From the NCBI RefSeq assembly GCF_029868855.1, contig NZ_JARWOV010000111.1, forward strand, positions 51,167 to 115,166: 64,000 bases of DNA, in the 5' to 3' direction. The translations under genes were made by a program, and so were the position numbers. This document shows positions 53,503 through 62,315 of this stretch, piece by piece; positions within the stretch are counted from its first letter, which is position 1, and each line of letters opens with the position of its first letter. The notes under the pieces were generated by a model. It had not been told where the DNA came from and made no database searches. It was given only the letters and a program-made list of their open reading frames with translations. Source of the DNA: Nocardia carnea (GTDB lineage: Bacteria > Actinomycetota > Actinomycetes > Mycobacteriales > Mycobacteriaceae).

Positions 53503-54414
53503 CTACCGGCGATCGAACGCCGCACCGAAACCGTCGATGAATTCTGTGGCCTTGCGGGGGCTCGAACCGTCCACATGCACCACCGCCGAGGTGGCGCCGC
53601 GCCGTTCGAGAACGTCGAGGTATTCCCGGGCGGCACGGACCGAGCCGCGGTCGCCGATATCGAAATGCGGGCAGACGACCTGTACCTCGACTGTCTCCGG
53701 TGCGCGGCCGGCCGCGGTCAACCGGCGCCGAAGCGTTTCCACGGCACTACCGAACTGGTCGGCGTTCTCGATCGGCTTGGTACGGATCGCGGCTGCCATC
53801 GACGCGTCGGCGATGATCGGCATCCAGCCGTTGCCGTGCGCGACCACCCGCGCCAGCGCGGCCGGGCCGTTGCCGCCCAGCCAGAGCGGCGGATGCGGGC
53901 GCTGTACGGGCTGCGGCAGCCACACCGGTCCGGTGGCCGCGAAATCCTGGCCGGTCACCGGGTGTGCGGGGTCGGTCCAGATACTGCGTAGCGCCGCCAG
54001 CGCTTCGTCCAGCAACTCCGCACGCCGCTCGTGCGAGACACCGAGGGCACTGAACTCCGAACGGAGGTAGCCGGCACCCACGCCCGCGATCAACCGGCCC
54101 CCGGAGACGATATCCAGACTCCCCAGAGCCTGCGCCGCCAGATAGGGATTGTGGAAAGGCAGCACGTACAGGTTTGTCATGAGCCGGATCCGCTGGGTGA
54201 CGCCGGCGATGAAGCTCAATGCCGCAATCGGATCGAGCGTGTTGTGGCCGCCGTTGCGGCGCCATTTCAGCGACGGGGCCGGATGCTCGCTCAGCGCCAC
54301 CGCCGCGAACCCCGCCCGCTCGGCGGCCACCGCTACCTCGCGAATCACCTCGGAGTGCAGGAATTCCTGGGCGGAGCCGGGAAGTTCACTGGGGTATTCG
54401 AGCACATACTTCAT
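53503..54414 (-). CDS. LLM-class (probably F420-dependent) oxidoreductase
   Basis: A 303-residue luciferase-like monooxygenase/F420 enzyme: AAERAGFAAVALSEHPAP at the start, IAGVTQRIRLMTNLYVLPFHNPYLAAQALGSLDIVSGGRLIAGVGAGYLRSEFSALG in the middle, both typical. In actinobacteria most relatives use coenzyme F420. Its ATG overlaps the hydrolase stop by four bases. Likely an oxidation or reduction step on the substrate. The particular reaction is unknown. Confidence 0.85.
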   Translation of the reverse strand: MKYVLEYPSELPGSAQEFLHSEVIREVAVAAERAGFAAVALSEHPAPSLKWRRNGGHNTLDPIAALSFIAGVTQRIRLMTNLYVLPFHNPYLAAQALGSLDIVSGGRLIAGVGAGYLRSEFSALGVSHERRAELLDEALAALRSIWTDPAHPVTGQDFAATGPVWLPQPVQRPHPPLWLGGNGPAALARVVAHGNGWMPIIADASMAAAIRTKPIENADQFGSAVETLRRRLTAAGRAPETVEVQVVCPHFDIGDRGSVRAAREYLDVLERRGATSAVVHVDGSSPRKATEFIDGFGAAFDRR

Positions 54415-55322
54415 GACGTCGGCTCCTCGGCGAAACTGTCACCCGCCGCAACGCAGTCCTCGACGAACGAGAACACACTGCGGTGATAGGACTCTGCGGC
54501 GTAACTCACGCTGATGTTGTGGCCGGTGCCGGGCTGACGGTGCGCCACGAAGCGGGGGCAGGCAGTGAAGAAGCCGGTGATCTCGGCGAGCGCGTCCGGG
54601 TCGCAGCGCCATACCTGTTCGTATTCCGCATAGCTGAATCGCACCGGAATGCGGATCCGTGGGGCGAGCCGGGGGAAATCCGCCGGCCAGTCCCGCACCA
54701 CCGCGCTCTCGTAGGGCGGCGAGGCCGACGAGACCGCCCGCCCGCCCGCCAGTTCCGGCGGATAGACCGATTCCGGATGCCACAGCAGTTCCCGCACGGC
54801 CGCGCCGCTGCGGGTCCGGCGCACCTCGTCGATCCGCCGCAGCGCTTCCGGGTGTTTACGCCGGCCGGTTCCGGCCAGTTCGACACCGAGCAGGGAGCTA
54901 CCGCGGGGGTCCGCGGCCATGTTCACGGCGAGGTCGCAGCCCGCGGAATGGGCCATCAGGAAGACTCCCGCGCCCCGGGGTTTCGCGCCGAGCAGCGCGT
55001 CGATGGTGCGGTAGGTCGCCTCGGCGCGTCGACCCGGTGCGTCGAACGCGTCCCCGTAAGGCTCCGATGCACCGTATCCCGGACGGTCCAGGGCCAGCAC
55101 GGTGAAACCGAGCCGGGCGCCCAGCCGCAACAGCGAAAGCCGAGGTAAGCCCGGCAGGTCGAAGTATCGCGCAGTGGTCGCGCCGCCGTGCACGGCGACC
55201 ACGACCGCCCGCGGATGCTCCACCTCGGCGCACCGGGCCGACATCGGGATACCGTCGACCTCGACGATCCGTTCGACGACCGCCGCCGGACCCGCCAGCA
55301 CGCCCGCCTCTTCGGCCTTCAC
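54411..55322 (-). CDS. Alpha/beta hydrolase
   Basis: A 303-residue alpha/beta-hydrolase: oxyanion region VVAVHGGATTARYFDLPG, nucleophile Ser in MAHSAGCD (Ala replaces the first Gly of GxSxG), and catalytic His in GTGHNIS. Coupled by 4-base overlaps to genes on both sides. It could open a lactone, cleave a C-C bond as meta-cleavage hydrolases do, or hydrolyse an ester or thioester of the pathway substrate. Choice among these is not possible from sequence. Confidence 0.82.
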   Translation of the reverse strand: MKAEEAGVLAGPAAVVERIVEVDGIPMSARCAEVEHPRAVVVAVHGGATTARYFDLPGLPRLSLLRLGARLGFTVLALDRPGYGASEPYGDAFDAPGRRAEATYRTIDALLGAKPRGAGVFLMAHSAGCDLAVNMAADPRGSSLLGVELAGTGRRKHPEALRRIDEVRRTRSGAAVRELLWHPESVYPPELAGGRAVSSASPPYESAVVRDWPADFPRLAPRIRIPVRFSYAEYEQVWRCDPDALAEITGFFTACPRFVAHRQPGTGHNISVSYAAESYHRSVFSFVEDCVAAGDSFAEEPTS

Positions 55323-57001
55323 CGGCCCGCCCGTAACAACAGCACACCACTGGGTGTGAGGCCGCCGCTGCTCGCTACCGCGACCCGCGCATCGGCGACC
55401 TGGCGTGGGCCGGCGTCGCCGCGCAATTGAACGATCGCCTCATGGATCAACCCCATGCCGTGCGTCCGGCCGTGCGACAGTTGCCCCCCGTGCGTGTTCA
55501 GTGGCAGCACACCGTCGCGGGCGATGTTCTGACCGCCCCGCAGGAAATCCTTGGCCTCGCCGATTCCGCAGAAACCGAGCGCCTCGATCCAGGACAGGCA
55601 GTTGAAGGTGAAGCCGTCGTACAGTTCGGCCACATCGACGTCGCCGGGACGCAGATCGGTCCGCGACCACAGATGCGCAGCCTGGCCCAGTACCTGGGGT
55701 TCGTGGGTCGGCGTGCTCTGGTCCCATTCGAGCCGTTCGACGAGTTGCGTGCCCACCGCTTCGACGAGCACCGGGGGCCGCGCGAGGTCGCGCGCCGTTT
55801 CCCGGGCCGAGACGATCACCGCGACCGCGCCGTCGCACGGCACATCGCAGTCGTACAGCCCGAACGGTGTGGTGATCGGCCGGGCGCCGAGGTAGTCGTC
55901 CATGGTGAGCGGATCGCGGTAGACGGCGGTCGGATTCAGCGCGGCATTGGCGCGCTGGTTGAGCGCGATCCAGCCCAGGGTTTCGCGGTCGGTGCCGTAG
56001 CGGTGGAAATGCCGTTGCGCGGTCTGGGCCAGGGTATGCGCCGCGGAAACCGCGCCGTAGGGCGCCAGCCACGGATCGGCGATACCCGCCGCCGGGCCGA
56101 TCTTCCCGGCTTTGGCCAGCTCCGAATAGGTCGATTCCCAGATAGTGCGGAAGCACAGCACATGCCGGGCGAGCCCGCCGGCGACCGCGAGCATGGCCGC
56201 GATCAGCGAACCCCCCGGACCGAAGGTTTCGGTACCGCCGTTGAACCAGGTCGGTCGCAGGCCGAGGGCGCTTTCCACCGCGGTGACACCGCCCTCGGTG
56301 AACGGGCCCAGCGCCGCGGCGCCGGGATAGGTGGACAGGCCGTCGATATCGCCGAATTCCAGCCCGGCGTCGGCGACCGCCGCTCGGCAGGCCTCGAGCG
56401 TCAAGGCCAGCGGATCGGCCATCAGCCGGCGTCCGATCCGCGACATCCCGATCCCGGTGAGCGCGACCTTGTCCTCGAACTTCTCCTGCTTCGGCATCGG
56501 CCGGACGTATTCGTGGGCCGTGGCGGGCTCGAATTCGCCCGGCGGTAGTTCGGCCGGTCTGTCCCCGCCGCGGACCGGCCGGAACAGCGGCAGCCATACC
56601 TCGCCGGTCTTTTCGAACACCACTTCCAACCGCATTCCGAGCTGCAGATCGGCGGGGTCGCAGTCGACCGGATTGGTGGTGAGCCGCACGCGCGGGTCGT
56701 CTTCGAGCGCGACCTGCGCGACGACGTACGGCGGGGGCAACCCGGGCACGGCGAAGCGATGGTTCACGGTGAAGCCCATGAGCACCGCGTAACCCGAAAC
56801 CTCCCGCACACCCATCCGGTCCGCCCGGCAGTACCGGCACACCGGCTGCGGCGGATGGATGAGTGCGTGGCAGGCCAGGCATTCCTGGATCCGGAGTTTC
56901 CCGTCGGCGCCCGAGGTCCAGTAGAACTCGGTCTGTGGGGTCACGGCAGGCGGCCGGCGGGTCCCGTCTTCCGGCGCGGTACCGGATTCACCGGGTGCCA
57001 T
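55319..57001 (-). CDS. Fused DUF35 zinc-ribbon/OB domain and SCP-x/Ltp2-like thiolase
   Basis: A 560-residue natural fusion. Residues 20-150 form a DUF35 (ChsH2-like) domain with a zinc ribbon (CLACHALIHPPQPVCRYC) and OB fold (FTVNHRFAVPGLPPPYVVAQVALE). Residues 180-560 form a thiolase-like lipid-transfer domain (VALTGIGMSRIGRR...; ELYDGFTFNCLSWIEALGFCG; NTHGGQLSHGRTHGMGL). In mycobacterial cholesterol side-chain degradation the equivalents Ltp2 and ChsH2 are separate proteins that work together in retro-aldol cleavage. The fusion supports the same coupling here. The position among acyl-CoA genes fits a side-chain removal step. Confidence 0.88.
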   Translation of the reverse strand: MAPGESGTAPEDGTRRPPAVTPQTEFYWTSGADGKLRIQECLACHALIHPPQPVCRYCRADRMGVREVSGYAVLMGFTVNHRFAVPGLPPPYVVAQVALEDDPRVRLTTNPVDCDPADLQLGMRLEVVFEKTGEVWLPLFRPVRGGDRPAELPPGEFEPATAHEYVRPMPKQEKFEDKVALTGIGMSRIGRRLMADPLALTLEACRAAVADAGLEFGDIDGLSTYPGAAALGPFTEGGVTAVESALGLRPTWFNGGTETFGPGGSLIAAMLAVAGGLARHVLCFRTIWESTYSELAKAGKIGPAAGIADPWLAPYGAVSAAHTLAQTAQRHFHRYGTDRETLGWIALNQRANAALNPTAVYRDPLTMDDYLGARPITTPFGLYDCDVPCDGAVAVIVSARETARDLARPPVLVEAVGTQLVERLEWDQSTPTHEPQVLGQAAHLWSRTDLRPGDVDVAELYDGFTFNCLSWIEALGFCGIGEAKDFLRGGQNIARDGVLPLNTHGGQLSHGRTHGMGLIHEAIVQLRGDAGPRQVADARVAVASSGGLTPSGVLLLRAGR

Positions 57002-57130
57002 TGTCGCCCTTTATCTCCGGTCGAAGGTCCCTGGCCTGCCGACCGGCGGTGTCATCGGCATCGGTAGCCGTAGTGCCGGTGCGGGTTCGAGGCATGTTCA
57101 CACGCTCCTTCGTCGGTTCCCGGGAGGGCC

Positions 57131-58324
57131 TCAGGCTGCCTTCGGCTCGGCCGGCGAGTAGTTGGGCCTGCCCAGTCCGAGTACGTGCTGGGCGATCATG
57201 TTGCGGAACACTTCCAGGGTGCCGCCGTAGATACCGCACAGCGGAGCCCAGCGGTAGATGTATTCCGCTCCCCCGTCGTCGGCGGCGCCCTCGGTGTCCA
57301 CCGGCAGCGCCGCCGCCGGACCGAGCAGGTCCATCAGATCCGGTGCGATATCGCGCATCGCCTGCGCGATGGCGACCCGGCCGAACATATGCGGTGCGGA
57401 CAGCGACGCCTCCATCCGGGCGATACTGCGCCCCAGCCGGTACGCCACCGAGGAGTCGTCGAGCAGCCGGCTCCCGTCCGGGCGCGATTGCGCCGCCAGC
57501 GCCGCGATCCCGTCGACCGCCACCGCCATCATGGCGCCCTGGTGGGTCATGATCGACACGTCCTGCAAGCCGTCGCCCGCGGTGTCGACCACGCCGTGCT
57601 CGGTGTTGAGTGGGCCCATCAGCACCGACCAGCCCTCGTTCACCTCGCCGAGGCGGTACTTGTCGTCGACCCGGACATCGCTGTAGTAGACGATATTGGT
57701 GCGGTCTCCGTCGACGGTGCGGATGGCCTGGATCTCGATACCGGGAGTGTCGAGCGGAACCAGGAACATGGTGAGGCTCTTGTGTTTCCGGGCGTCCGGG
57801 TCGGTATTGGTGATCAGGAAGACGTACTGGCAGTTGTGCGCACCGGTGGTGAACATCTTCGAACCGTTGATCACCCACTGATCTCCGTCCCGTACCGCGC
57901 GCGTTCTACAGGTTGCGACATCGGAGCCGCCCTCGGGTTCGGTGTAGCCGAGGCACAGCCGCACCTCGCCACTGGCGACCCGGGGCAGGACCTCTTCCTT
58001 CAGCTCGGGCGAGCCGTAGTCACGCACCGACCCGACCACGATCGCGGTGGTACCCCAGGTCACCCACGGCACCCGGGCGCGCCGCTTCTCCAGATCCCAG
58101 ATGCGGCGCCGCAACCGGTTCAGCCCACCGTCGTCCGGTTTGCTCAGTTCCGCCGCCAGCCAACCTTCGGCCCCCATAGCCAGGTGGACGCCTTCGTCGA
58201 AGTTGTCGCCGGTTTCGCGGTCCCGGCGCCGGACCTCGTCGGTCACATGGGTGTCGAGAAAGGCCCGCGCGCGGTCCCGGAAGGCCTGATCCTCGTCGGA
58301 CAGTTCGACCACTGAGAAATCCAT
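57131..58324 (-). CDS. Acyl-CoA dehydrogenase subunit (FadE type, large)
   Basis: A 397-residue acyl-CoA dehydrogenase: CLGYTEPEGGSDVATC (flavin/substrate loop), WVINGSKMFTTGAHNCQYVFL, and the C-terminal IYGGTLEVFRNMIAQHVLGL. Adjacent to a shorter dehydrogenase, a pairing typical of the alpha2beta2 steroid-type FadE heterotetramers of mycobacteria. It introduces a 2,3-double bond into the CoA ester of a bulky acyl chain. Start ATG 15 bp downstream of the partner gene. Confidence 0.9.
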   Translation of the reverse strand: MDFSVVELSDEDQAFRDRARAFLDTHVTDEVRRRDRETGDNFDEGVHLAMGAEGWLAAELSKPDDGGLNRLRRRIWDLEKRRARVPWVTWGTTAIVVGSVRDYGSPELKEEVLPRVASGEVRLCLGYTEPEGGSDVATCRTRAVRDGDQWVINGSKMFTTGAHNCQYVFLITNTDPDARKHKSLTMFLVPLDTPGIEIQAIRTVDGDRTNIVYYSDVRVDDKYRLGEVNEGWSVLMGPLNTEHGVVDTAGDGLQDVSIMTHQGAMMAVAVDGIAALAAQSRPDGSRLLDDSSVAYRLGRSIARMEASLSAPHMFGRVAIAQAMRDIAPDLMDLLGPAAALPVDTEGAADDGGAEYIYRWAPLCGIYGGTLEVFRNMIAQHVLGLGRPNYSPAEPKAA

Positions 58325-58339
58325 CGATGTACTCCGTTT

Positions 58340-59386
58340 CTAGGTCTGGGCCGCGGCGAACAGTTCGGCGGTGCGTACCGCGGCGGCCGCGGGATCGCCC
58401 CCGGCCAGCGGCCAGCCTTTCGCGCGCAGCAGATAGGCACTGGCCGCCGACTCCGCCGCGACACCCAGCCCACCTTGGACATGCACGGCCATGGTGGCGG
58501 CCCGGGGCGCTTCCTCGGCCATGTACACGAACGCGGCCGGGGCGAGGGCCCGTTGACCATCGGGCTCGAATTCGAGGAACCAGGACGCGCGCCGGGCCAG
58601 ATTGCGGGCCGCATTCACGGTGATGGCGATATTGGCCAGCGGATGCGAAATACCCTGCAGCGTGGAGATCGGGACCCCCATGGTGTACCGGGTGGTCGCG
58701 AATTCCGCGGCGATACGCAGGGTTTCCTCGACCAGGCCGACCAGCGCCGCCGCCGTCAGGACCCGCCATTCATCGAGTGCCCGGTCGTGCTGTGCGACCG
58801 CCTCCGCGCCGGCGCCCAGCACGGTGCGCCGGTCGGCGGTGGCCGGATCGATCCATGCCATCGGCAACCGGCCGATATTGTCTACGCGGGCCGGGCGGGT
58901 GTCGAAACCCAGGCGCACGATCTCGTCACCCTCGCGGACCACGATATGGTCGGCGACCGCCCCGGCGGGTATCAGCCGGGCGCCGGAGGACGCCCCGATC
59001 CGCGGTTCCAGTCCGACGAGTTCGCGTCCCTCCACGATCGCGGTGTCGTCGTCGGCATCCAACGCCCCCAGCCGCGCCAGCAACCGGGACGCAACGATGT
59101 GGTCGATCCATGGGATCGGGGCGATGGCACGGCCGAGTTCCTCCGCGACAAGTGTCAGATCGACCAGCGTCGCACCGTCACCGCCCGCGGATTCGGGCAG
59201 CGCCATCGTGGTCGCGCCGGTGCCGCACAGCTGCTCCCACAGGTTCTTGTCGAAACCGGTGAGCTCGGCGGCCCGCACGACCTCCAGCGGGCAGCGGGTC
59301 TTGAAGAATTTCGCATAGGCGGCCTGCAATTCGGACTGGTCCTCGGAAAGGCTGTAGTCCTGCCGCCGCAATTCGTAGCGATCCAT
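58340..59386 (-). CDS. Acyl-CoA dehydrogenase subunit (FadE type, small)
   Basis: A 348-residue acyl-CoA dehydrogenase homologue, shorter than the roughly 390-residue norm, with degenerate flavin-binding loops (no GxTEPxxGSD). It keeps the C-terminal helices (TTRYTMGVPISTLQGISHPLANIAITV; AVHVQGGLGVAAESAASAYLLRAKGW). Such reduced subunits pair with a full partner to build the shared FAD sites in FadE28/29-type complexes. Probably forms a heteromer with the downstream gene product. Confidence 0.87.
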   Translation of the reverse strand: MDRYELRRQDYSLSEDQSELQAAYAKFFKTRCPLEVVRAAELTGFDKNLWEQLCGTGATTMALPESAGGDGATLVDLTLVAEELGRAIAPIPWIDHIVASRLLARLGALDADDDTAIVEGRELVGLEPRIGASSGARLIPAGAVADHIVVREGDEIVRLGFDTRPARVDNIGRLPMAWIDPATADRRTVLGAGAEAVAQHDRALDEWRVLTAAALVGLVEETLRIAAEFATTRYTMGVPISTLQGISHPLANIAITVNAARNLARRASWFLEFEPDGQRALAPAAFVYMAEEAPRAATMAVHVQGGLGVAAESAASAYLLRAKGWPLAGGDPAAAAVRTAELFAAAQT

Positions 59387-59434
59387 TCTGCGTGCTCCTT
59401 GGTCTGGCGCGCGTTCTCTGTAGGTCTGGACGAT

Positions 59435-60268
59435 TCAGTCGCCGGCGGATCGGTCGCCGAAAAAGAAGTCCTGCGCGTTGTTGTAGAGGTAGTTGTCCAG
59501 GACATCGCCGGGAAGATCGAGAGCCTCGGCTTCCGGGATCACCCGGCGCATGGTCAGCACCGGCCAGTCCGATCCGAAGATCACCTTGTCCTTACCCCTG
59601 GTCCGCATGAAGTGGACCAGGCTCTCGGGCAGGCGTTTCGGAGACCATGCGGAGGTCATCAGGCGGAGGTTCCGGTACTTCATGAGCAGCCGGATCGCGG
59701 TGTCCCACCAAGGGTCGGCCCCGTGAATCATGCACAGCCGCAGTTCGGGAAAGCGGTAGCAGACCCGGTCGAGATAGATCGGGTTCTGCACCTCACCGGG
59801 AATCGGCGGGCCGGGCAGTCCGGTGTTCATGCACAGCGGCAGGTCCATCTCCGCGCATTTGTAGTACAGCGGGTAATAGACCGCGTCCGTGGGTGGATAC
59901 TGCCCGTCACCCCAGAAGCTCGGGCCCACGGTGGTGTAGGCGACGGGAAGATCCCGCACCAGCGCCTCGAGTTCCCGCAGGGCCGGCACCGGGTGCAGCA
60001 GATCCACACCGTTGAGCGCGAGATGGAATCGTTCCGGGTGCGCCTCGGCGAATTTCCGTGCGGTGGCCGACGGCTTCTTCATCGAATACATCAATACGGC
60101 TTTTTCGACGCCCTGTTCGTCCATCTCCTCGAGCAGCGCACCGAGCTCCACCTGCTCATAGAGGTTTTTGGGGCCCTTGAAGTAGTCGTCGCGGACCTTC
60201 AGCATCCACCCGGGCTGTTCCTGTTCGCCGAAGTGCACATTGACCAGGCAGTCGATGACTTTGCGCAT
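59435..60268 (-). CDS. Amidohydrolase-2 family protein
   Basis: A 277-residue TIM-barrel amidohydrolase-like protein with LNGVDLLHPVPALRELEALV, CMIHGADPWWDTAIRLL and FGSDWPVLTMRRVIPEA as beta-strand motifs. The usual N-terminal DxHxH metal site is altered to DCLVNVH, keeping one His. Members act as decarboxylases or hydrolases on cyclic acids. In this operon it may hydrolyse or decarboxylate a ring-derived intermediate. It follows the acyl-CoA ligase gene closely. Confidence 0.8.
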   Translation of the reverse strand: MRKVIDCLVNVHFGEQEQPGWMLKVRDDYFKGPKNLYEQVELGALLEEMDEQGVEKAVLMYSMKKPSATARKFAEAHPERFHLALNGVDLLHPVPALRELEALVRDLPVAYTTVGPSFWGDGQYPPTDAVYYPLYYKCAEMDLPLCMNTGLPGPPIPGEVQNPIYLDRVCYRFPELRLCMIHGADPWWDTAIRLLMKYRNLRLMTSAWSPKRLPESLVHFMRTRGKDKVIFGSDWPVLTMRRVIPEAEALDLPGDVLDNYLYNNAQDFFFGDRSAGD

Positions 60269-60272
60269 GCGG

Positions 60273-61895
60273 TCAGACCTCGCTTTCTTCCGCGACCGGT
60301 ACGGTCACGCGCCGGGACGCCCAGCGGTAATCGGGTTTGCCGTTGCCGAGCCGTCTGATCTCGGTCACGAAGATGATCTCCTTGGGCACTTTGAACCCCG
60401 CCAGCCGCAACTTGCAGGCTTTCCGCAAGACCAGTTCGGTGACCTCGAAGCCCCCCGAGATACACACGAGGGCCACGATTTCCTGCCCCCACCGCCGGCT
60501 CTGCCGCCCGACGACGAGTGCGTCGTGCACGCCGGCCTGGGCCCGCAGCACCTCTTCGACCTCTTCGACGAACACCTTCTCGCCGCCCGTATTCACCACC
60601 AGCGATTCCCGGCCCAGCAACCGTAGGGTCCCGTCGGGGGCAAGGGTGGCGCGGTCGCCGGGGATGGCCAGGCGGCAGCCGTCGATCACCGGGAAGGTAC
60701 GCAGCGTCGCCTCCCGATCGTCGAAATAGCCGAGCGGGACGCGACCGGTGCGCGCCGCCCACCCGATCTCGGGGTCACCGGGCTCCAGGAAACGGCTGCG
60801 ATCCTGCGAGACCGCGGTACCACCGGGCATGGGCGCGAACGTATCGACCTCCGCGCCTCTACTGCTACGGCCGAAACCCATCCCACCGGTTTCCGAGGAG
60901 CCGTACCCTTCGACCACGGTGGCATGCGGAAGCAGTTCGAGCAGTTCGTGCCGGTGCACCGGATTCGTTGCGGCACCGCCTGTTCCGATCGCCATGAGCG
61001 AATCGAGGTCGTAGTGCCGCTCCCGCAGTTCGCGGACCAGCGGGCCGGCGTAGGCGTCGCCGACGATGGTCATCAACGCGGCCCGTTCCTCTTGCGCGGC
61101 CGTCAGCGCGGTGCGGGCGTCGAACGTCCTTCGGTCGTCGTAGAGCAGAATCGTCTGACCGGCGAGCAGGCCCGCGAACGAGGTCCAGATACCGGCGGCA
61201 TGCGACAGCGGGGATACCGCGAACCAGACGTACCCGGTCGCCGCAACCAGCTCCCCCAGCGGTTCCAGCGATTCGTGGTCGGCACCGTTCATCGACGAGA
61301 CGTACATATCACCCTGCCGCCACAGCACACCCTTCGGCCGCCCGGTCGTGCCGCCGGTGCACAGCATCACCACATCGTCCGGCGAGGTCTCGACGAAGCC
61401 GTCGGCGTCCCCGGCGGCCACCGCGTCCTCGAACCGCACCGCGCCCGGCTGTTCGTCGACATCACTGCCGTCGTCGACGGAAACGAGCAGATCCACTCCG
61501 GGGGCGGCCGCGGCCACCACCGGCCCGAACGAGCGGTGGTAGACGACGGCGCTCGGCCGGATATAGGCGAGCAGGTCGGCGATCTCGTGCTCGGTGTAGT
61601 GGTAGTTGACGTTCACCGGCACGGACCGCGCCTTCATACAACCGATCATCACGTCGAGGTACCGGTCGTTGCGCATGATGAGCGCGACTCGGTCCTGGCC
61701 GCATTCCCAGCGCTCCAACCCCTCGCGCGGTGTGTGTGCGCCGAGTCCGCGGGAGGCCAGGAAGTTACCGAACCGGCGGGTCAGCAGAGCCGATTCGGCG
61801 AAGGTGGTCCGGCGGTCGCCGCAGACGGTCATGGTGCGGTCCCCGGCCGCCGCCGCCACCGCGTCGAATACGGCCGCAATGCTCCATTCGGTCAA
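60273..61895 (-). CDS. Acyl-CoA synthetase (FadD type)
   Basis: A 540-residue ANL ligase: MLCTGGTTGRPKGVLWRQGD (A3 loop), VEGYGSSETGGMGFG (A5), LLGRESLVVNTGGEKVFVEEVEEVLRAQ (A8), A10 Lys in GNGKPDYRWA. It resembles actinobacterial steroid/terpenoid acid FadD enzymes. It is the first gene of a nine-gene minus-strand operon running to 51.8 kb, so substrate activation is coupled to everything downstream. It begins 98 bp from motif site 2. Confidence 0.9.
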   Translation of the reverse strand: MTEWSIAAVFDAVAAAAGDRTMTVCGDRRTTFAESALLTRRFGNFLASRGLGAHTPREGLERWECGQDRVALIMRNDRYLDVMIGCMKARSVPVNVNYHYTEHEIADLLAYIRPSAVVYHRSFGPVVAAAAPGVDLLVSVDDGSDVDEQPGAVRFEDAVAAGDADGFVETSPDDVVMLCTGGTTGRPKGVLWRQGDMYVSSMNGADHESLEPLGELVAATGYVWFAVSPLSHAAGIWTSFAGLLAGQTILLYDDRRTFDARTALTAAQEERAALMTIVGDAYAGPLVRELRERHYDLDSLMAIGTGGAATNPVHRHELLELLPHATVVEGYGSSETGGMGFGRSSRGAEVDTFAPMPGGTAVSQDRSRFLEPGDPEIGWAARTGRVPLGYFDDREATLRTFPVIDGCRLAIPGDRATLAPDGTLRLLGRESLVVNTGGEKVFVEEVEEVLRAQAGVHDALVVGRQSRRWGQEIVALVCISGGFEVTELVLRKACKLRLAGFKVPKEIIFVTEIRRLGNGKPDYRWASRRVTVPVAEESEV

Positions 61896-61992
61896 CGGGC
61901 AGGTCCTCTCATTCCGTCCGGACGGCGCGCCGGCCGAGCCGGGGACGCGCGGACACTGCCGCGCTACCTGTCACAACTGAATAGTTGTGCCT

Positions 61993-62009
61993 ACTGTATA
62001 TCTATCAGT
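61993..62009 (+). promoter_or_regulatory. Repeat motif in the ligase/crotonase intergenic region (site 2)
   Basis: ACTGTATATCTATCAGT shares the ACTGTAT start and C-x-GT end of sites 1 and 3 at identical spacing. It also lies in a CTGTA...TACAG inverted repeat. It sits about 100 bp upstream of the ligase start, where an operator for the nine-gene operon would be expected. Confidence 0.45.
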
Positions 62010-62253
62010 ACAGCTTGGTGCAAGCTTTACCGAAAACCAGACCAGACCATCCGCCGGACCTCGGGAACGCTGCCGCAGCCAACGGCAGCGCCGGACGCGG
62101 ACGGGATGCAGTTCCTGGCCGACTCCATGCCGGCCAGGACCGCCGCGGCGGCCGCTGCGCTGCGACCTCGAAGCCGACTGCGGTGTGACATCGAAGCCGA
62201 CTGCCGGCGCCGACCCTGCCCCGGCACAGTCCAGGAACCTTACCGATGTCGTT

Positions 62254-62270
62254 ACGGTATGCTCAACGGT
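62254..62270 (+). promoter_or_regulatory. Repeat motif upstream of the crotonase gene (site 3)
   Basis: ACGGTATGCTCAACGGT, a direct repeat ACGGT-N7-ACGGT with the same 12-base period as site 1. It ends 45 bp upstream of the chosen TTG start, so it could block transcription initiation. The roughly 240 bases between sites 2 and 3 contain no gene; two imperfect repeats there include a CGAAGCCGACTGC duplication (62170-62205). Confidence 0.45.
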
Positions 62271-62315
62271 ACAACGATAAGCCCTGCGGAGGGCCAGGAA
62301 GATACGGGGAGAGCC

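Noticed and set aside
60924..62315. Extended N-terminus of the 736-codon frame ending at the crotonase
   Set aside because: The first 464 codons are antisense to the ligase gene plus the promoter region; only the last 272 codons are a crotonase.
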